Assembly: GCA_949592205.1 (NCBI GenBank)
Contig: CATIUR010000011.1
Span: 3,968,001 to 4,032,000, forward strand
DNA length: 64,000 nt
Direction of reading: 5' to 3'
Source of the DNA: Helichrysum umbraculigerum
Lineage: Eukaryota; Streptophyta; Magnoliopsida; Asterales; Asteraceae
Of this stretch, positions 59,967 through 64,000 are shown in pieces. Under the pieces are notes generated by a model that was not told the origin of the DNA, ran no database searches, and saw only the letters and a program-made list of their open reading frames with translations. The first letter of the stretch is position 1. The number at the start of each line of letters is the position of its first letter. Both the position numbers and the translations under genes were made by a program.

Positions 59967-62329
59967 CGGATTTGATATATGGTGCCCTTAGGGCAGTGTT
60001 TAACCATTCATTTTTTATCAATATTCCCTAGTTAATGCTCCATTCCCATTTAAGACTTTTTTACATGGTTCGTCCCTATGGTTTGTCTAAAATTTCACTC
60101 GTCGTCCTTGTACTTTTTTTTTGGTGCTGATCGTCCCTGTGGTTGCTAATTCTTGCACTCGTAGTCCTTGTCACTAACGGCAGTTAGTATTCTTCGTTAA
60201 AGGACCATATATGTAATTTTTTTTTTTCAAATTTAAAGTTTATTTAAATTTAATATTATTTTTAATTGTACTTAGCTAATTTATTTTACGTATAATCTAA
60301 TCAATTTAATTTAATTATTTTAATAACTTGTTTTCGTGACAATTAATATATTCTATTTTTTGAGTGTCCCGATCTATATAAACCTACTATAAATATAAAT
60401 AGTTTAAAAATATAATAATTTTTTAAATAGTTTATACTCTTAATTTTTTATATATCTTCGTCGATTTTATGACTCCGTATAGATAATTCTACATGCCTAC
60501 ATATATATTGCTAATAGTTTTGTATATTATGAACGTACTCAAATTGCACATTAGCAACATGTAACATTTGTTTTTAAGTTAATTGAAGAAAAAATTGTAA
60601 AATAATAAATTGCAATAACTATGTAGAGTATAGTATTAAATAACTGTATTTAGTTAATTTTCTTTTTTAGTAATAGTTATTTTATTTTTCACAATTAATT
60701 TGATAAATTTAAATAATTTCTTATTCTAATTTTTGTAACTGTCATAATATACATCGACCCATTAAGAATATCATAATTTTTATTTAAAAAAAATGTAAAA
60801 AATTATCAGGTACTATCCGTATAATTTTTCTACTAATTTACATAATTTAATATGTGTTGGTTATTTGAAAGAAAAAATACATAATGTTCAACAAATGGAG
60901 TATAATAATACTATACGCTACATAGTTATTGCAATTTAATATTTCACAATTTTTTTCTTCAATTAACTCAAAACAAATGTTACATGTTGATAATGTGCAA
61001 TCCAAGTACGTTCATAATATACAAAACTAATAGTAATATATTTGTAGGCATGTAGAATTGTCTATACGGAGTCATGAAATCGACGATGATATGCAAAATT
61101 AAAAGAATAAACTACCTTAAAAACTATTATATTTTTAAACTATTTATACTTTTAGTGAGTTTATATAGATCGGGATACGAAAAAAAATAGAATAAATTAA
61201 TTGTCACGAAAAAAAATAATTAAAATAATTAAATTAAATTAATTAGATTATTCGAAAAATAAATTAGTTAAGTACAATTAAAAATAATATTAATTTTAAA
61301 TAAACTTTAAATTTGAAAATTTTTTTACACGGATGGTCCTTTAACTAAGAAAACTAATGGCGGTTAGTGACAAGGATTACGAGTGCAAGAATTAGCAACC
61401 ACAGGGACGACAATTGCCAAAAAAAAATTATAAGGACGACGAGTGAAATTCTAAACAAACCACAGGGATGAACAGTGTAAAAAAGTCCCCATTTAAAGCT
61501 AGAATCTTCATTTAAAATGCATTTACTCATATCAATATTTTTGCCCGGTAAATCGTTAGTAATAAATGCCGAATTGATTTTTTTGTTAACCCATATTATT
61601 GATGAGATTTTTGATTCATCTTCTTTCTGAAAAAATACATTGCATCGACATAATACAAAGGCAAAAGAATATTTTTCTTGAAGCATCCATCTTCTTCAAC
61701 GTAGGTAATCGACAGACCCTTATCTTTTTTATTAATTTTTTTAATGTGTCTTGTTGATGGATTATAATACTTATGTGAAGTCATCCTTGGTTGTCATTTG
61801 TTTTTATGATATTGAAATTGCAGAATGTTTACTTATGATTAATTTAGATCTAAACAACCCTCCAAGTGAGAAAGACTAGTATATGTTCAATATGTAGAGA
61901 AACTGGGCACAATAAATCTATAGATGTCATAACAAAGAGAATGTTGTCGTGTCGGGAAAAAGCTCTAACATTCCACCTAAGAGATCTTCACCTAGTAATA
62001 TGGGTATTAATCCTATATTGACTATGAAGTATTAGAATTTGAATTTTATGAGTTTATGGACTTTATTGTTATTTTTTTTTCATTTCATTAGTTTCTTTTC
62101 TTCTTTGATGATGTATTCCTTGGTTATTATGGATGTTGGACGTCGGATTTTTCTAAAGACATAGACTGAATATTTATTCATTGTTTACTTTCCAAATTTA
62201 ATATTGATATGAGTAAATGAGTTTTAAATGAAGATTCTAACTTTAAATGGAAATGGAGCATTAACTAGGGAATATTGATAAAAAAGGAATGGTTAAACAC
62301 TGCCCTAAGGGCACCATATATCAAATCTC
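59967..62329. mobile_element. Mutator-like element with 9-bp TSD TTTCAAATT
   Basis: Inverted ends of about 135 bp, GATTTGATATATGGTGCCCT then TAGGGCAGTGTTTAACCATT, match at 59967-60053 plus 61497-61545 and at 62195-62329. TTTCAAATT flanks it (59958-59966, 62330-62338). A second element is nested in its left end. The interior (61550-62190) has only short decayed frames and no recognised transposase. Confidence 0.85.
60054..61487. mobile_element. Foldback Mutator-like element nested in the previous one, TSD CCCATTTAA
   Basis: It is almost a single large palindrome: two arms of about 600 bp (GACTTTTTTACA at the ends, then TTTCACTCGTCGTCCTTGTA, TCTATACGGAGTCAT, TGTAACATTTGTTTT) around a spacer of about 250 bp. 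CCCATTTAA is duplicated exactly (60045-60053, 61488-61496). It has no coding. Confidence 0.9.
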
Positions 62330-62338
62330 TTTCAAATT

Positions 62339-63389
62339 TTATAATAAGTAATTTAATTTATAAAGTGGTGATAAATTTAATTGGTTGGGAGAAGTTAAAT
62401 TCAGAAGGTTGGTGGTTATTATTATGGTATAAACAATTTATGTGTGTCTTAATTTCTTAAACATAACCCTATAAAATCTTAAACCTATGTTTAGCAATTT
62501 CCTTTTAATTTTAGCAATATCAAATTTCTGAAAATAAAATTATATTTAAATTATTAGATTTTTTATTCTATCTAATACTAGATATTTTTTCTACAACAAA
62601 TATGTGATACTTAATATACCACCACCGTAAACGTTCAGACTGCACATATGTGACATATAGGTCAGGGGTTCGAATTCGTGTCTTAGCATATGTGGGTGAT
62701 TTGTGGACATGTGATTTGTTCAGCGTTGATGCTCCTTCCGGATTGGACTTACGAGTATCATAAATTATGGTACGGGGGTTAAGGTACCCTACAAATTACC
62801 TCTAAACTTTTTAGTGTATATTACACGTAAAAATTGTGTATCACAATATAAGGTGTGTATCATATATATTTATTTTAAAAAAATCAATTTCATATTAAAG
62901 AGAATGAAATTTTTTAAAGTATATTGCACATAAAAGTTGTGTATCACTAGGGGTGTGCAAATCAAACCGTTCGGTTAACCGAAAAACCGAATAGTAACAT
63001 TTAGCGGTATTTTGCTAAGTCAGTTTTACTATTTCCAATCTTATATTGAAACATAGTGTTTTTAATGACCTATTGTTTTTAATAGACTCTAACATGTATT
63101 ATTCAAGCTTTTATTAAATGTTGATATTAAATGTATGAGAATTTTATATATTTTTAAAAACGGGTTCGGAGTATGGATTATCCTATTGCTACTTATAATT
63201 CATAAAATATAATTCTTATCTTTAAAACATACAAAGTAGGTCCACCACGCTTAAGCATAAAAATAAATCATAGTATGAAGATATACCTTATGCCTGTGAT
63301 CTCCTGGTCACCTTCGTCTATACTTGCACAGCCTACAGACCTTCAGTCCCTAACGGCATCTAGCAATTCCAAAGACTTCACTGTGTAGA
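62339..63389. other. AT-rich DNA with possible SINE-like and hAT-like fragments
   Basis: GGGGTTCGAATTCG near 62666 resembles a Pol III B box, but no good A box or flanking duplication was found. TAGGGGTGTGCAAATC at about 62950 resembles an hAT-type end, but no partner end was seen. GTGTATCA motifs near 62840-62950 resemble those in the MITE at 44564. Nothing is certain. Confidence 0.3.
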
Positions 63390-64000
63390 TGTGACACCCG
63401 GCAATTTAGGTTAACTTTTAAACTTAACCGAAACCCTAATTACGTGTGTTTAGTTTAGTATTTAGCTAAATGCTTGTAATTGCTTGAAACTACCTGTATA
63501 TTTTGTGAATATACGCTTACGTAATTAGTTATAATTACGCTTACGCAATTTGCTGAAATTATGCGAAACAATCGGACGGAGTCCGACTTAATATATGACG
63601 TTGGTGAAAAACTTACTATAAATAACTTAAATCTATTTTTAGAAGTTATTTATCATTATTTATTATTTTATTAAAATAATATACGAAAAACCTAGGCGGT
63701 TTGGCTAAAACGTCTCAAACGCAACATAAACGCGCGGAACGCGCCCGACAATCGAACGAAAACCAAAATATATTTTAAGAATTTAAAATATATCATTTAG
63801 AGTAAAACTTTCATTTAAAATATCTCATTTGATGTTAATAATGAAAAACGTCTAATAAAAACGTTACGTGATTAAACCTCCGTAAAACGTGCACGCAAAC
63901 CGAGGCCAACAAATTAACGGAACATTTTTATAAATGTTTTTAAGTATTTTAATAAATACTTCAATCAAAAATATCGAAATTTAAGTCGTCACTTAAATAC
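63390..64000 (+). mobile_element. Start of another long Ty3-gypsy LTR, cut by window end
   Basis: It begins TGTGACACCCGGC, as the solo LTR at 46414-49050 does when read on its own strand, and continues with the same AT-rich style (AATTACGCTTACG, ATTAAAACGTT-like motifs). CGGACGGAGTCCG near 63574 is a small hairpin. The rest lies outside the window. Confidence 0.65.

Noticed and set aside
61354..61784. Possible FAR1-like transposase remnant on the minus strand
   Set aside because: Short frames with an FFQKEDES-like stretch hint at it, but no motif is clear enough to call.
62640..62800. Second SINE
   Set aside because: Only a B-box-like motif is visible. A box, tail and flanking duplication are missing, so it is left as a note in the spacer entry.

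Overview
This is a plant nuclear DNA window made almost entirely of nested transposable elements. The evidence is Athila-type and Tekay/Del-type Ty3-gypsy retrotransposons with tRNA-Asp and tRNA-iMet primer sites, Mutator-like, PIF/Harbinger, Stowaway and Helitron-like DNA elements, a tRNA-derived SINE, and AT-rich filler with long microsatellites. The repeat style would suit a eudicot with a large genome; Asteraceae is only a guess. I see no intact host gene, rRNA, tRNA gene or CRISPR array.

Layout. (1) 1-3830: an old Athila-like LTR cut by the window start, a PIF/Harbinger element with a broken Myb/SANT ORF1, a GC-rich palindromic patch and part of an uncertain older element. (2) 3831-36101: a Russian-doll block. 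An Athila-type retrotransposon (minus strand, TSD ATTAC) holds a second one with three LTRs and two internal regions (5958-28179, TSD AAGAT). That element in turn holds an 8.96 kb gag-only Tekay-like element with 2.95 kb LTRs (18761-27720, TSD CTTTC) in its right-hand LTR. (3) 36102-45483: AT-rich DNA with MITEs, tandem Helitron-like ends, a solo LTR (TSD TATTT), a Stowaway MITE and a Helitron-like element carrying a MITE and a SINE. (4) 45493-59451: a Mutator-like element with a perfect 9-bp TSD (TAATAAAAC). It carries a two-exon gene, is filled with AATCACATGTGATT-like palindromes, and was later hit by a 2.6 kb solo LTR (TSD TCACA) and by a second gag-only element (TSD GTATG) that split the gene. 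(5) 59461-64000: a LINE-like 3' end, two nested Mutator-like foldback/MITE elements (TSDs TTTCAAATT and CCCATTTAA) and the start of another long LTR.

How the parts relate. The only pol in the window is the mutated Athila pol of the outer element. The three-LTR element keeps gag-protease plus integrase scraps, and the Tekay-like elements keep gag only, so all would need enzymes from elsewhere. The most unusual signal is inside the long LTRs: each family carries its own short palindromic tandem array at a similar place, and two families also carry arrays of hairpins in which the loop is nearly constant (AGAACGA in one, roughly ATTACA in the other) while the stems change in a complementary way.
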